From assembly GCA_964551295.1 (NCBI GenBank), contig CAZKDJ010000005.1, forward strand, positions 1 to 58,862: a stretch of 58,862 nucleotides of DNA. The letters are read 5' to 3'. How positions within the stretch are numbered: the stretch's first letter is position 1; each line of letters starts with the position of its first letter. The position numbers were made by a program, and so were the translations under genes. This DNA comes from JAFGED01 sp964551295. Its GTDB lineage: Bacteria; Chloroflexota; Anaerolineae; B4-G1. Of this stretch, positions 7,412 to 16,906 are shown one piece after another. Under the pieces are notes generated by a model. It was given only the letters and a program-made list of their open reading frames with translations. It had not been told where the DNA came from and ran no database searches.

Positions 7412-8011
7412 CTATCCGTCACCAACCTGATAAGTCACACGTTGGATGAACGCGTCTTCGCTCAACTCGCCGGCGTCGAAGGCAACCAAGTCTGCTGTGC
7501 TCACCCGCGCGCTGATGCGTGTGGCGGTCTGACTCCCTTGGGCAAGGACGACGACCTCAATCTGGGTGAAGGGATCGCATGCCTCCTCCACCAAAGCCAG
7601 TGCGACGTCAAAGGCCAACCATATCGATTGAGCCGCCTCGTCGACCGGCTGACCCGGGGTGAGAGAATGGGCGATGTCGAAGCGAAGCGTGTCACCAGAG
7701 ACCAACACAGCGCCATCAAGCCCGGCGTTGGTCAGGAGTTGAGCGGCCCGCCACTGACAGGCCTCGTATGAAGCTGCTGACGGCATAGGAGCAGCATCGG
7801 TAGGTTCAGTACCCGCTGTTGAGATGTCGCGGCCGGGTGACGCGGCTGGACTGGCAGAAGCCTCAGCCACGCCCTCCCCTAGATGCGTAGACGTGGGCGC
7901 AGATGAGGAATCGGTATCCAGGGTTTGGGATATCCACAGCACCAACCCTAGGATGACGAGGAGGTTAAAGGCCACGAGCACAGCGACGATACGCTTCTGT
8001 TTCGGCTTCAT
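7412..8011 (-). CDS. Membrane-anchored protein of unknown function
   Basis: I do not recognise the family. The 199-residue protein begins MKPKQKR, followed by one hydrophobic segment (about residues 8-28, VAVLVAFNLLVILGLVLWI). A Ser/Thr/Pro/Ala-rich linker to about residue 85 is probably extracytoplasmic. A folded C-terminal domain has a conserved-looking CQWRAAQLL start and strands such as IEVVVLAQG. The topology is N-in, C-out. The start at 8011 is chosen because upstream in-frame sequence would be a polyleucine tract made by the CAG microsatellite. It is divergent from the EamA gene; expression could share that intergenic region. Confidence 0.6.
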   Translation of the reverse strand: MKPKQKRIVAVLVAFNLLVILGLVLWISQTLDTDSSSAPTSTHLGEGVAEASASPAASPGRDISTAGTEPTDAAPMPSAASYEACQWRAAQLLTNAGLDGAVLVSGDTLRFDIAHSLTPGQPVDEAAQSIWLAFDVALALVEEACDPFTQIEVVVLAQGSQTATRISARVSTADLVAFDAGELSEDAFIQRVTYQVGDG

Positions 8012-8044
8012 CGGCAAGAGTGTAGCACAAGTCTGTCCATAGCA

Positions 8045-8086
<42 letters not shown>

Positions 8087-8097
8087 ATGGGAACAAG

Positions 8098-9015
8098 ATG
8101 ACACACCTGAACCCAAAGCAGCGTTCGGGAATCCTGTACACGGTTCTGGCCAGCTTCTTCCTGGGCTGGGCGCCCATCCTAGGCAAGATAGCCTACTCGG
8201 ACGACATCACGCCGTACACACTGGTCGGCTTTCGCACCATAGCAGCGGCGCTACTTTTGTGGATCACCTTTATGCTCTTCCACCCTCGCGAGATCGCCAT
8301 CACATGGCGTAGCCTGCTTGGCTGTGTGGGCGTCGGTGCGGTGAACGGCTTTGGATCGCTGCTCTACTACACCAGCCTCGCCCGCCTCGACGCTTCCCTG
8401 GCCTCCCTGCTCAACACGCTCTACCCACTGTGGGTCGTGTTGTTCCTGTTTGCCTCCGGTCAGCCGCTGACCTGGCTCACGCTGGCGCGGGTAGGGCTTT
8501 CCATGCTGGGCGTCTATCTGCTGACCCGCACAGAGCCGGGGGAACTGGACTGGATGGGCGTGGTATTGATGATCGCATCGGCGATGTTTTACGGCTGGCA
8601 CCTGGTGCTGGGGCAGTGGGTACTGGCCGACGTCCCAGCGCGCACGGCGTCACTCTACATTTTGACCACCATGGCTGGTGTCGTCGGCGTAGCCCGCCTC
8701 CTGCAAGGACGTCCCTTGGAAACCATACACACCACCGGCTGGGTCGCTATCCTGGCACTGGGGTTGACCACCGCCCTGTCACGGTTGACGATGTTCAGCG
8801 CGTTGGAGCGCCTGGGCGGCGTCGAGACCTCGATCACCGGCCCGCTCGAACTGCTGGTCAGTCTGATGTTGGCCCTGCTGCTACTCGGAGATCGGCTGAC
8901 AGCCGTGCAGTGGGGCGGGGGTCTGCTGCTGATGGCCAGCCTGTGGTTGATATCGCGCGATCCGGGAATGCGCCTGGCAGAGGGAAACGTGCCACTGGAA
9001 TGGCAACAAAAGTGA
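8098..9015 (+). CDS. EamA/DMT-superfamily permease
   Basis: This inner-membrane transporter of the drug/metabolite superfamily has 305 residues and ten predicted helices formed by two EamA repeats. The first repeat begins YTVLASFFLGWAPILGKIAY near residue 15 and the second DWMGVVLMIASAMFYGWHLV near 155. Family members move metabolites, amino acids or nucleotides; the substrate cannot be told from sequence. It starts with ATG at 8098 directly after the CAG tract and has no strong Shine-Dalgarno. It is convergent with the histidine kinase ending at 9083; the 67 bp between them shows no clear terminator hairpin. Confidence 0.88.
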   Translation: MTHLNPKQRSGILYTVLASFFLGWAPILGKIAYSDDITPYTLVGFRTIAAALLLWITFMLFHPREIAITWRSLLGCVGVGAVNGFGSLLYYTSLARLDASLASLLNTLYPLWVVLFLFASGQPLTWLTLARVGLSMLGVYLLTRTEPGELDWMGVVLMIASAMFYGWHLVLGQWVLADVPARTASLYILTTMAGVVGVARLLQGRPLETIHTTGWVAILALGLTTALSRLTMFSALERLGGVETSITGPLELLVSLMLALLLLGDRLTAVQWGGGLLLMASLWLISRDPGMRLAEGNVPLEWQQK

Positions 9016-9082
9016 TAGAAAAACCTCTCGCAGGGTGTTGATATTTTTCGGTAGCACCTGCAGGAGGCCGAGCAGTCGATTT

Positions 9083-10357
9083 CTAGATCAACGGATCCGG
9101 CCGGCGCACTGGCAGGAGGATGTGGAACGTACTGCCCGGCAGCCGCTCCTCGTCGTACCCCTCGCTCTCAGCCCAGATGCGTCCCCCGTGAGCTTCGATG
9201 ATCCCCCGCGTCACTGTGAGCCCTAGCCCCAGCCCGCCCCCCTTTAGGGCCGTCTTGCTGGTATGGTGGAGTTGTGTATCCTCTAACACATAGAAGCGCT
9301 CAAAGATATATTCCAACTCCTCCGTCGGAATGCCCACCCCGGTATCTTTGATGCTGAGATGCACCATCCCTTCACTCTCGATGTAGTGTCCCGAGATGGT
9401 AATCGTTCCTTCATCGGGAGTGTATTTTATCCCATTACTGATGATGCTCCACAGCGCGTGATAGATGCGCTGAGAATCGCCCTCAATCATCGGCAAATCG
9501 CTCAACCCTTCATAGACAAACTCCAGGACACGAGGCCGACCGATGTCTTGCAGATTGCCCACCGCACGGAGCACCAACGGTTCAATCATCACCGTCTCCC
9601 ATGCCAACTCCAGGCGATTGGCATCGACAAGGGAGACATTGCGGATTTCGTCAAAGACCTGATTTAGCCGCTGCACGGCGTCGCAGATACGCGTCAGCAT
9701 GTTGCGCGGACTGCCTTCTTCCTCAGGGTCGCCGGTGATATCCGAGTTGTAAAGCAGCATCTGCGTGTATCCATAGATCGAGGTCAGCGGAGTGCGCAAC
9801 TCGTGACCAGCCAAAACGATAAAGTCGGACTTCATCTTGTCTATGCGTTGCAGCTCAGCATTGGCCGCCTCCAACTCGCGCACCTTCTCCTCAAGCCGGG
9901 TCACCAACTTGCGACTATGTTCGAGCAGGTGCTTGGCCCTTTCCTCCGGCGAACCGATCTCTTCACTTCTCCCTTTCAGGAACTCGCGCACCTGATCGGG
10001 AAACGTATCCACGTCGATAGGCTTGGAGATGTATCCATTGCAACCAGAAGCCAGCGCCCGCTCCCGATCGCCGTCCAACGTGGCAGCGGTGACGGCGACG
10101 ATAGGCACAGAATCTAGCTCCGGCATACTGCGGAGCTTGGTCGTGACCTCGTATCCGTCCAAGCCGCCGATGTTGATGTCCATCAGGATCAGGTCGGGCC
10201 TCTCATACACAGCAAACTCGGTGGCAGAAAGGCCATCCGCGGCGGTGACGACCTGGAAATCCTCGCTCTCCAGCAGACGGTGCACCAGCAGCATACAAGC
10301 TGGGTCGTCCTCAACGTATAGAACTTTGACGCGCGCTGGAGTAGGTTCACTTTGCAT
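9083..10357 (-). CDS. Response-regulator/histidine-kinase hybrid (REC-HisKA-HATPase)
   Basis: This soluble 424-residue protein has an N-terminal receiver and a C-terminal transmitter. The receiver (about 8-128) has the acidic pair in VEDDP, the phospho-acceptor in ILMDINIGG and the lysine in YISKPID. A coiled coil (about 140-185) leads to the H-box LAGHELRTPLTSIYGY near 195. The ATPase domain shows an N-box with SNGIKYTPDEG near 305, DTGVGIP near 335, GGGLGLGL near 370 and HGGRIWAES near 395. The receiver resembles the stand-alone receiver at 46801 (VPIVAVTA, GC.G.I.KPID), so both may talk to the same partners. It is the last gene of the 38-kb cluster, 27 bp after the threonine synthase-receiver fusion. 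Confidence 0.92.
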   Translation of the reverse strand: MQSEPTPARVKVLYVEDDPACMLLVHRLLESEDFQVVTAADGLSATEFAVYERPDLILMDINIGGLDGYEVTTKLRSMPELDSVPIVAVTAATLDGDRERALASGCNGYISKPIDVDTFPDQVREFLKGRSEEIGSPEERAKHLLEHSRKLVTRLEEKVRELEAANAELQRIDKMKSDFIVLAGHELRTPLTSIYGYTQMLLYNSDITGDPEEEGSPRNMLTRICDAVQRLNQVFDEIRNVSLVDANRLELAWETVMIEPLVLRAVGNLQDIGRPRVLEFVYEGLSDLPMIEGDSQRIYHALWSIISNGIKYTPDEGTITISGHYIESEGMVHLSIKDTGVGIPTEELEYIFERFYVLEDTQLHHTSKTALKGGGLGLGLTVTRGIIEAHGGRIWAESEGYDEERLPGSTFHILLPVRRPDPLI

Positions 10358-10384
10358 CTAGTCGTACTCCCGTCTACTCTGCGA

Positions 10385-12061
10385 TCAGGTCGTGCGTTTC
10401 AGGATCTCTTCCAGCAAGTCCTCGTCGGTAAAGGCACCCTTTTTCATCAAGGCCTCGATCCGGCCACTGAGACGCCTGTGTTCGGCAGACGTCAGTTCCT
10501 TGGCCGTGATGACGATCACAGGCACCTTGCTCAAATCCTCGTCGGCTTTGAGCGCCTCCAGCACCTCGAAGCCGTCCATACCCGGCATCATCAGATCCAG
10601 CAGAACAAGATCCGGTCGCTCGCGCTGTACCATGGCCAGGCCGGCAGCGCCATCGTGCGCTTCGAGAATCTGATAGTCACCTCGCGTCTGCAGGATACGG
10701 CGCAGCAGCAGAGCAGACTGGGGATTGTCCTCAAGGATGGCAATAGAGTGCACCCGCTCGTCGATATGCTCCAGGGAGCCCAACAGTCCTTCCTCAGCAG
10801 GCGGTGCCATGTGGGACACCGTCTCCGGCACCTCGATCGTCTGCGCCCACTCGTCGCCCAGGAGGTGCTTTTCGACTGGGAAGGTATGGCCGGAGCAGTT
10901 GACGACCACCACCTCGTCCCGCTTGATGATACCCTTGTTGAGCAGCTTGAAGAGCCCGGCAAAGGCCACCGCAGCGGCAGTCTCCATCGACATGCCATCC
11001 AGCTTGGCCATCACGTGCATGGCGTGGAAGGTTTCCTCGTCGGTGACGGCCTCGAAGGCGCCGCCGTGTTCTTTGATGACGTGGGCCAGGAATGGATAGG
11101 CCGGGCCGGGGTTGCCCGTGGCGATGGTGATCACCAGAGTCTGTGGGTTGAGCACCGGTTCTACCCTGTCCAGCAACCCCTTTTCATAGGAGTTGACCAT
11201 GGGGGCGCAGCCGGCGGCCTGGATGCAGGCCAGCTTGGGCATGCGATCTACCAGGCCCATCTGCATCAGCTCTTGATATCCCTTCCAGACCCCCACAGGT
11301 CCCATGCCCCCGCTGACCGACTGGATATACCAATCGGGCGTGCGCCAAGGCGTGTCCCCAGAGCCAATGTACTGAGGAAGCTGCTCGGCGATCTCAAAGG
11401 CCACGGTCTTCATACTCTCACGGGCCGAGATGCTGCGGATGCCCCGGTCGCGGAAAACACCCTTGCGAGACGCGAACTCGGCCGCGACCTGCTTGGTCTG
11501 ATCGTAGGTAGAGGTGACCTTGATCACCTCGCTGCCGTACAAGGCCACCTCGCGCATCTTTTCAGCGGGCACCAAACTGGTGAGAAAGGCCCAAAGCTTG
11601 ATCCCCGCCAGGGCAGAGTAAGCGGAGTAGGAAATGGCAACGTTGCCCGTGGAAGCGACCACCGCCTCTGTGATACCCAGCTCCTTCATGAACGAAATGG
11701 AAAGAGAGGCCTGGCGATCCTTGAACGAGCCCGTGGGGCCCTGTCGCTCGTCCTTGACATAGATGTGGGGACAGCCGAGCATCAGCCCCAGGTTGACGGC
11801 GCGCAGAAGGGGTGTACCCCCCTCGCCCATGGTGACCAAATTGGCATCATCCTGGACGTGCAAGAGCTCGCGATAGCGCCACATGTTGAACGGGCGGTCG
11901 CGAAGCGCCTCCGGCCAGACCTTGCTCACACGCTCATAGTCGTAGACGACATCCAGCCACTCTCCGCCACAGCTGGGACACTGCAATGGCGGACGTTGGA
12001 ACGGCTCCTCGTAGCCACAGCTGGCGCATTTCAAACGAGGGGATGCGGGGTAGGGACTCAT
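10385..12061 (-). CDS. Threonine synthase fused to a C-terminal response-regulator receiver domain
   Basis: One uninterrupted frame of 558 residues encodes a complete PLP enzyme and a receiver. Residues 1-430 form a threonine synthase (O-phosphohomoserine to threonine): an N-terminal zinc ribbon (CASCG and CPSCG, near 13 and 30), the PLP lysine in GPTGSFKDRQ near 110, ASTGNVAISY near 140, a GNPGPAY segment near 295 and SGHTFPVEKHLL near 385. Residues ~435-558 form a receiver with LEDNP, the phospho-acceptor in LVLLDLMMPGMDG and the conserved lysine in VITAKELT. This receiver is closest in wording to the second receiver of the adjacent giant kinase (both IVITAKELT...EAL.KKG/QKG). A strong GAGGAGT site lies 5 bp before the ATG. 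Phosphorylation control of threonine synthesis, or use of the fold as a PLP/amino-acid sensor, is inferred. Confidence 0.9.
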   Translation of the reverse strand: MSPYPASPRLKCASCGYEEPFQRPPLQCPSCGGEWLDVVYDYERVSKVWPEALRDRPFNMWRYRELLHVQDDANLVTMGEGGTPLLRAVNLGLMLGCPHIYVKDERQGPTGSFKDRQASLSISFMKELGITEAVVASTGNVAISYSAYSALAGIKLWAFLTSLVPAEKMREVALYGSEVIKVTSTYDQTKQVAAEFASRKGVFRDRGIRSISARESMKTVAFEIAEQLPQYIGSGDTPWRTPDWYIQSVSGGMGPVGVWKGYQELMQMGLVDRMPKLACIQAAGCAPMVNSYEKGLLDRVEPVLNPQTLVITIATGNPGPAYPFLAHVIKEHGGAFEAVTDEETFHAMHVMAKLDGMSMETAAAVAFAGLFKLLNKGIIKRDEVVVVNCSGHTFPVEKHLLGDEWAQTIEVPETVSHMAPPAEEGLLGSLEHIDERVHSIAILEDNPQSALLLRRILQTRGDYQILEAHDGAAGLAMVQRERPDLVLLDLMMPGMDGFEVLEALKADEDLSKVPVIVITAKELTSAEHRRLSGRIEALMKKGAFTDEDLLEEILKRTT

Positions 12062-12103
12062 ATTGACTCCTCACTTTCCTCGACGTTGCTTGCCATTACG
12101 ACT

Positions 12104-12132
12104 AGTATGCAACAATTTTGCATTTTCCACAA
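12104..12132 (-). promoter_or_regulatory. Weak candidate internal promoter upstream of threonine synthase-receiver gene
   Basis: The 156-bp gap 12062-12217 is the longest in the cluster. On the minus strand it contains TTGTGG (12127-12132), 17 bp, then CATACT (12104-12109), only a partial match to consensus. Nothing else is recognisable in the gap apart from a short CCGAT/ATCGG inverted repeat near 12151. It may let the last two genes be expressed separately. Confidence 0.25.
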
Positions 12133-12217
12133 GCCTACCTCCGATTCAATCGGCAACGGCGGAGCGAACGAGCAGACCTGGAAAACACAAAAACCGCACC
12201 TAGATTTTATCTTCTTT

Positions 12218-15200
12218 CTATCCTACAGGTACGCGCGTCAGCTTTTCCAAGGCAGCCGCCAGGTCCGCCAAAAGCTCTTCCCGCTTCATCGGGCCCTTCT
12301 GGATCAGCGCCTCGACGCTGTGGTTGAGACGCTCATAGTCGTCATCCGTCAACTCCTTGGCAGTGATGACGATGATGGGGATGGAACGGGTCTCTTCCTT
12401 GGACTTGATTGACTCCAGAACGTCAAACCCATCCATCCCCGGCATCATCAGGTCCAGCGTGATGAGATGGGGATGGATCTGCTTCAGCATATCGATGGCC
12501 TCTTTACCGCCGCCCGCCTCCACCACCTCGTATCCATCCTGGTTCTCAATCATCCGGCGCAGGAGTTTGCGATGCGCCGGATGGTCATCCACCACCAACA
12601 CGAGATGGCGCCCCGCCTCTCGATTCAGGCGGTCTAATGCAGCCAGCAGATCCTGCTCGACGATGGGCTTGATGAGGTAGTCGGACGCGCCAAGGCTCAT
12701 GCCGCGATCTCTTTCAGCGACAATGGAGCATATAATAACGGGGATACTGCGCGTTTGGGGGTCGGCCTTCAACTCCTGGATCACCTGCCACCCATTCTTA
12801 TCGGGCATCATCACATCCAGCGTGATGGCGTGAGGCTCCAGACGCTTGGCCTCCTCGATAGCGCGCGTGGGATCGGTCAGCCCGACAACTTGGTAGCCAC
12901 GCTTACTCAAGTAGCGGCGGAACAGCGTGATCACCCCTTCATCGTCCTCTATGCAGAGCACCAGTTTACTGATCTCCTCTTTGGGCTCTTCCCCTGGGAC
13001 AGCCGGCTCTGCCGCCTCTGATGGTGTCGCTTGCTCCTCGGCCTCTTCGGCCTCCGGCAGCGGCGGCCCTTCGACAGGCAAGGTGAAGGAAAAAGTGGAG
13101 CCTTTACCGGCCTTGCTTTCCACCCAGATGCGACCGCCATGCATCTCCACAAAGGACTGGCAAATGGAAAGTCCCAGGCCAGTGCCGCCCGCTCGACGCG
13201 TGGAGGAAGCATCCACCTGCGTGAAGGCCTCAAAGATCATCTCCAACTTGTCCTCTGGAATGCCGACGCCACTATCGACGACCGAGATGGTCACTTCTTT
13301 CTCGTCAAACTTGGCCTCAACGCGGATAAAACCCTCCTCGGTGAACTTGGCCGAGTTACCCACCAAGTTCAGGAGCACCTGGCGGACACGCCGCGAATCA
13401 GCCTGTATGAGCAGTAAATCGTCGGGCAGAGACGTCTGCAATTCGATGCTCTTATCCCTGACCAACGCCACGGCAGTAGACATGACACTCGTGATGACCG
13501 GCTTCAGATCCACCTCTTCGATAGAGACCTCCATCTTGCCGGCCTCAATCTTGACAATGTCCAGGATGTTGTTGATCAAGCTCAACAGGTGCTGACCGCT
13601 TTCGTATACGGTCTGTAGGTCTGTGCGCTGCATATCGGTGAGCGGGCCATCGATTTCCTTGAGGATAACGCGAGAGAAGCCGATGATCGAGTTGAGAGGT
13701 GTACGCAGCTCGTGGGACATGTTGGCCAGGAACTGGGTCTTGAGCCGATCGACCTCCTCCAATCGCTCGGCCGTCTCTACCGCTCCCTGGTACAGGCGGG
13801 CGTTCTCCACAGCTACACCCAGATTGGTGGCGACAACCTCCAGGAACGAAAGTGCACCCTCATCCAACACCGGGCGCCCCCTTTGTCGCCCCAGCTCCAA
13901 CAAACCAAAGACCTGACCGCGGGAGATCAGCGGCGTGTAGGCCGCGTCCTGAAGGTCAAGCTGTCGGGCCAATTCAGCCGCCGCGCCATTGACGTTGGCC
14001 GTCACGTCAAAGAGTACTTGCAGTTGGCGCGTGCGAATAGCCTGGAACATGGCCGGAGCCATCGCAGGCGTGATCGGCTCTGGTTCAGCGAGGGTCACAT
14101 CGACCCCAGTGGAGTCGCGGACAGTCACAGGAGTTAGGACACCCGCTTCCTCGTCCCAATCGAAAATGGCGCACGGCATCTCCAACTGACGGGAAATCGC
14201 CTCGCCGGACCGCCCCAGCAACTCGTTGACGTCCAGGGATGATGCGGCGGCCTGGCTCACCTCGTTGATCAGAGCACGGCGGCTCGCGTCTTCCCGTACC
14301 CGCTGGAACAGGTCGGCGTTGGCGATGGCGGTAGCCAACTGGTCAGCCAGCGTCTGTAGGACGGCCACATCATCCTCGCTGAAGGCGGCCGGCTGGGTCG
14401 ACTGCACGTCCAGCACGCCGATCACCCGCTCGCGCGCCTTCAAAGCCAGTGCCATCTCCGAACGGGTCTCGGAAAGTTCGGGAGCGTTGTACCACACAGT
14501 ATCGAGATCGACGTCTGAAGCCACGCGCGGCTCACCCGTCGCAGCCACGTAACCGACGATACCGACCTCGCCTATCTTTAGCCTGTGGCCTCGCGCCAAC
14601 ATCTTTTTCCCACCCTCAGAGGAAGCCGCCCGCATCACCGCATACTCGTTCTGCTCATCTACCAGGAAGGCACCAGCGTGATAGAACCCAAACCGCTCTG
14701 AAATCAGCTCGACCGTCTCGTTCAACAACTGCTCTCCCTCTAGGATAGCGGTAGCATCACGGGCGACTGCCGAGGCAGCGGCCAGTTGGCGCGCTCGCCG
14801 CTGAGTCTCTTCCACCAGGCGAGCGTTCTCAAGTGCCAGCGCCAACTGATCGGCCACACTCGTGACCATTTCCACCTCTTCCCGAGTCCACTCCCGGTGC
14901 TGGTCGGTTTCCTGCAGATCCAGCACGCCAATCACCTCTCCTTGCAGCGTGATAGGAACGGCCAGGGCCGAGAGCGCGTGTAGAGCGGACTGAACCTCAC
15001 TCTCACCTCGCCCGTCGCCCCTGCCATCTCCTCCATCGTCCTCCAAAATCGCACCCAGGTCAGGCAGGGCAACAGGCTGCTCCTGTGTCAAGGCAATCTC
15101 CATCTCAGGAGCCCAGGCTTCTTCGAGGGTGGGAATACCCAAGCCCCGATACTCCGCACTGACGTCAGACTGCCGTTGAGAGAGACGCTCCCACTCCTGA

Positions 15201-16870
15201 GCGACGTAGTAGCGCTGTAGCGCTTGCACCTCCTCCAACGCCTTCTGGGTTTCTTCAAAGAGTCGAGCGTTTTGAATCGCAACAGCGACCTGATCGGCCA
15301 AGGTCTGCAGGACAACCGCATCCTCTTCACTGAACGCGGCCTCGCGCTTGCTTTGCACGTCCAGGGCTCCGAGCATCCGACCACCGACCTGCAGGGGCAA
15401 AGCGATCTCGGAACGCGTCTCCGGCATATCGGGATTGTCAAAGTATACGGCATCCTCACCCACGTCGAGGGCGATGCGCGACTGCCCGGCACTGGTGACC
15501 CAACCCACGATACCCTGCTGGCCCACCCGAAGCCTGTGCCCGCGTGCCAGCATGTTCCGTCCGCCCTCACTGCTGGCCGCCACGAGGACGGCCCACTCTT
15601 CCGCTTCGTCCAGCAAAAAGACGCCTGCATGGTACAGGCCAAGGCCTTGGCTAACTAACTCAACAGCCCTTTCCAACAATTCTTGCTGATCCAGAAGCGA
15701 ACTGGTGGCCCGCGCCAACTCGGCGGTGGCCTCCAGGTAGCGTGCCCGGCGCTCTGTCTGAGCATAGATCGTCTCCAACTCTTGGTGGCGCTGTTGGACA
15801 TCGTCGAGAAGCCGGGCGCCCTCCAGCGCGTTGGCGACGTTGCCGACCAAGCCCTCCAGGGTGTGGACATCCGCCTCGGTAAAAGGATCTACATCCGTGC
15901 TGTGGATGTCCAGAGCGCCCAAGATCTGGTCACCCCACTGAAGCGGAAGCACAAGTTCCGCTCGAGTGGGAAGGCGGTCATACGTAAACCTGACGGGGCG
16001 GCCGCTTGGGTCCACGCGCTCCTCCCAGGAGACCACCGTCCACTGGCGTTTGTGATTGATAGCGACAGCCACCGCCGTCGTTCCTGAAAGTGGCGTGCTA
16101 AAGCCCCTCGCCTTTAATTCAGACGCAGCGGCACCGGCCGCATCCGCCAGCACGGCAATGTCCTGTTCGGAATCCACCGTAAAGAGCCCCACATGATAAT
16201 AGCCAAACGCATCATAGATCAACTGGACAGCCTGGTGTATGACAGAGGGAGGATCAATAGCGGAGCTGACTGTGTGGCCAATCTCAATGCCCGCCCGACC
16301 CTGCTGCACCTGGCGGAGGAGATCTTTCTGAGCGCCGTAGAACGACCAGCTAAAGAGCCACATGATGGCGGTGATAATGACCAGACCGGGAAGGCTCACA
16401 AAGAACGTGATGAAATCAGGAGTTACTTGAGGAATCATCAACGTAATCAATGCTCGAAGCAGAATGACCACTGCGACGATGCCTCCCCATACCGTGACGG
16501 CTGCCGTAGGCAGCAGCAGCGCGGCTATCACAATAGGAACCGCATAAATCAACATATGCAGCCTAGGTTCTGGGAAACCCAGTGGCTCAGCAGAGGCAGC
16601 GTAAATGGTAATCGCTGCCAACAACAGATTGATCGACAGGCTGACTTCACCGCGTTGGTTCAGCCTTGTCAGGCCGAGAATGATGCCCCACAGGAGAATG
16701 CCGATCAACCAAAACCAATTCGGCTGGCCTATCAGTATGAACGCGAGTGAGACCATCTCAAGCACCAAGACTGTCACGGCCGCTCCTCGGAGAACAGTCG
16801 TAAAAATTGGCTGAACTCGAGACAGCTCGGATTCCGGAACTTGAAACGTTGCGAGCGCTTGTTTTAGCAT
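12218..16870 (-). CDS. Giant membrane hybrid histidine kinase with about five GAF domains and two receivers
   Basis: This 1550-residue sensor kinase is the main phosphotransfer hub of the cluster. A multi-pass membrane region spans about 25-180. GAF domains follow at about 200-355, 385-545, 555-685 (truncated type), 700-860 and 865-1010; they repeat motifs such as YHAGVFLLDE, GHRLRVG and ETRSEIALPL. The H-box MSHELRTPLNSIIGFS lies near 1035. The ATPase shows LVGNSAKFTEEG, DSGVGIP and GGTGLGLSI. An acidic Pro/Ala/Glu linker leads to receiver 1 (LCIEDD, ITLDVMMPDKNG) and receiver 2 (LVVDDHP, ITLDLMMPGMDG, VITAKELT). The ATG at 16870 has AGGAG 8 bp upstream, better than the TTG two codons earlier. 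All catalytic motifs appear intact. Confidence 0.93.
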   Translation of the reverse strand: MLKQALATFQVPESELSRVQPIFTTVLRGAAVTVLVLEMVSLAFILIGQPNWFWLIGILLWGIILGLTRLNQRGEVSLSINLLLAAITIYAASAEPLGFPEPRLHMLIYAVPIVIAALLLPTAAVTVWGGIVAVVILLRALITLMIPQVTPDFITFFVSLPGLVIITAIMWLFSWSFYGAQKDLLRQVQQGRAGIEIGHTVSSAIDPPSVIHQAVQLIYDAFGYYHVGLFTVDSEQDIAVLADAAGAAASELKARGFSTPLSGTTAVAVAINHKRQWTVVSWEERVDPSGRPVRFTYDRLPTRAELVLPLQWGDQILGALDIHSTDVDPFTEADVHTLEGLVGNVANALEGARLLDDVQQRHQELETIYAQTERRARYLEATAELARATSSLLDQQELLERAVELVSQGLGLYHAGVFLLDEAEEWAVLVAASSEGGRNMLARGHRLRVGQQGIVGWVTSAGQSRIALDVGEDAVYFDNPDMPETRSEIALPLQVGGRMLGALDVQSKREAAFSEEDAVVLQTLADQVAVAIQNARLFEETQKALEEVQALQRYYVAQEWERLSQRQSDVSAEYRGLGIPTLEEAWAPEMEIALTQEQPVALPDLGAILEDDGGDGRGDGRGESEVQSALHALSALAVPITLQGEVIGVLDLQETDQHREWTREEVEMVTSVADQLALALENARLVEETQRRARQLAAASAVARDATAILEGEQLLNETVELISERFGFYHAGAFLVDEQNEYAVMRAASSEGGKKMLARGHRLKIGEVGIVGYVAATGEPRVASDVDLDTVWYNAPELSETRSEMALALKARERVIGVLDVQSTQPAAFSEDDVAVLQTLADQLATAIANADLFQRVREDASRRALINEVSQAAASSLDVNELLGRSGEAISRQLEMPCAIFDWDEEAGVLTPVTVRDSTGVDVTLAEPEPITPAMAPAMFQAIRTRQLQVLFDVTANVNGAAAELARQLDLQDAAYTPLISRGQVFGLLELGRQRGRPVLDEGALSFLEVVATNLGVAVENARLYQGAVETAERLEEVDRLKTQFLANMSHELRTPLNSIIGFSRVILKEIDGPLTDMQRTDLQTVYESGQHLLSLINNILDIVKIEAGKMEVSIEEVDLKPVITSVMSTAVALVRDKSIELQTSLPDDLLLIQADSRRVRQVLLNLVGNSAKFTEEGFIRVEAKFDEKEVTISVVDSGVGIPEDKLEMIFEAFTQVDASSTRRAGGTGLGLSICQSFVEMHGGRIWVESKAGKGSTFSFTLPVEGPPLPEAEEAEEQATPSEAAEPAVPGEEPKEEISKLVLCIEDDEGVITLFRRYLSKRGYQVVGLTDPTRAIEEAKRLEPHAITLDVMMPDKNGWQVIQELKADPQTRSIPVIICSIVAERDRGMSLGASDYLIKPIVEQDLLAALDRLNREAGRHLVLVVDDHPAHRKLLRRMIENQDGYEVVEAGGGKEAIDMLKQIHPHLITLDLMMPGMDGFDVLESIKSKEETRSIPIIVITAKELTDDDYERLNHSVEALIQKGPMKREELLADLAAALEKLTRVPVG

Positions 16871-16906
16871 TCCCAACTCTCCTATAGAACCAACTTACAG
16901 TGGCTC

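Noticed and set aside
10352..12412. 686-codon open frame on the plus strand
   Set aside because: It lies antisense across the whole threonine synthase-receiver gene, has His/Gln/Leu-rich composition, no recognisable motif and no ribosome site; it is a by-product of high GC content.
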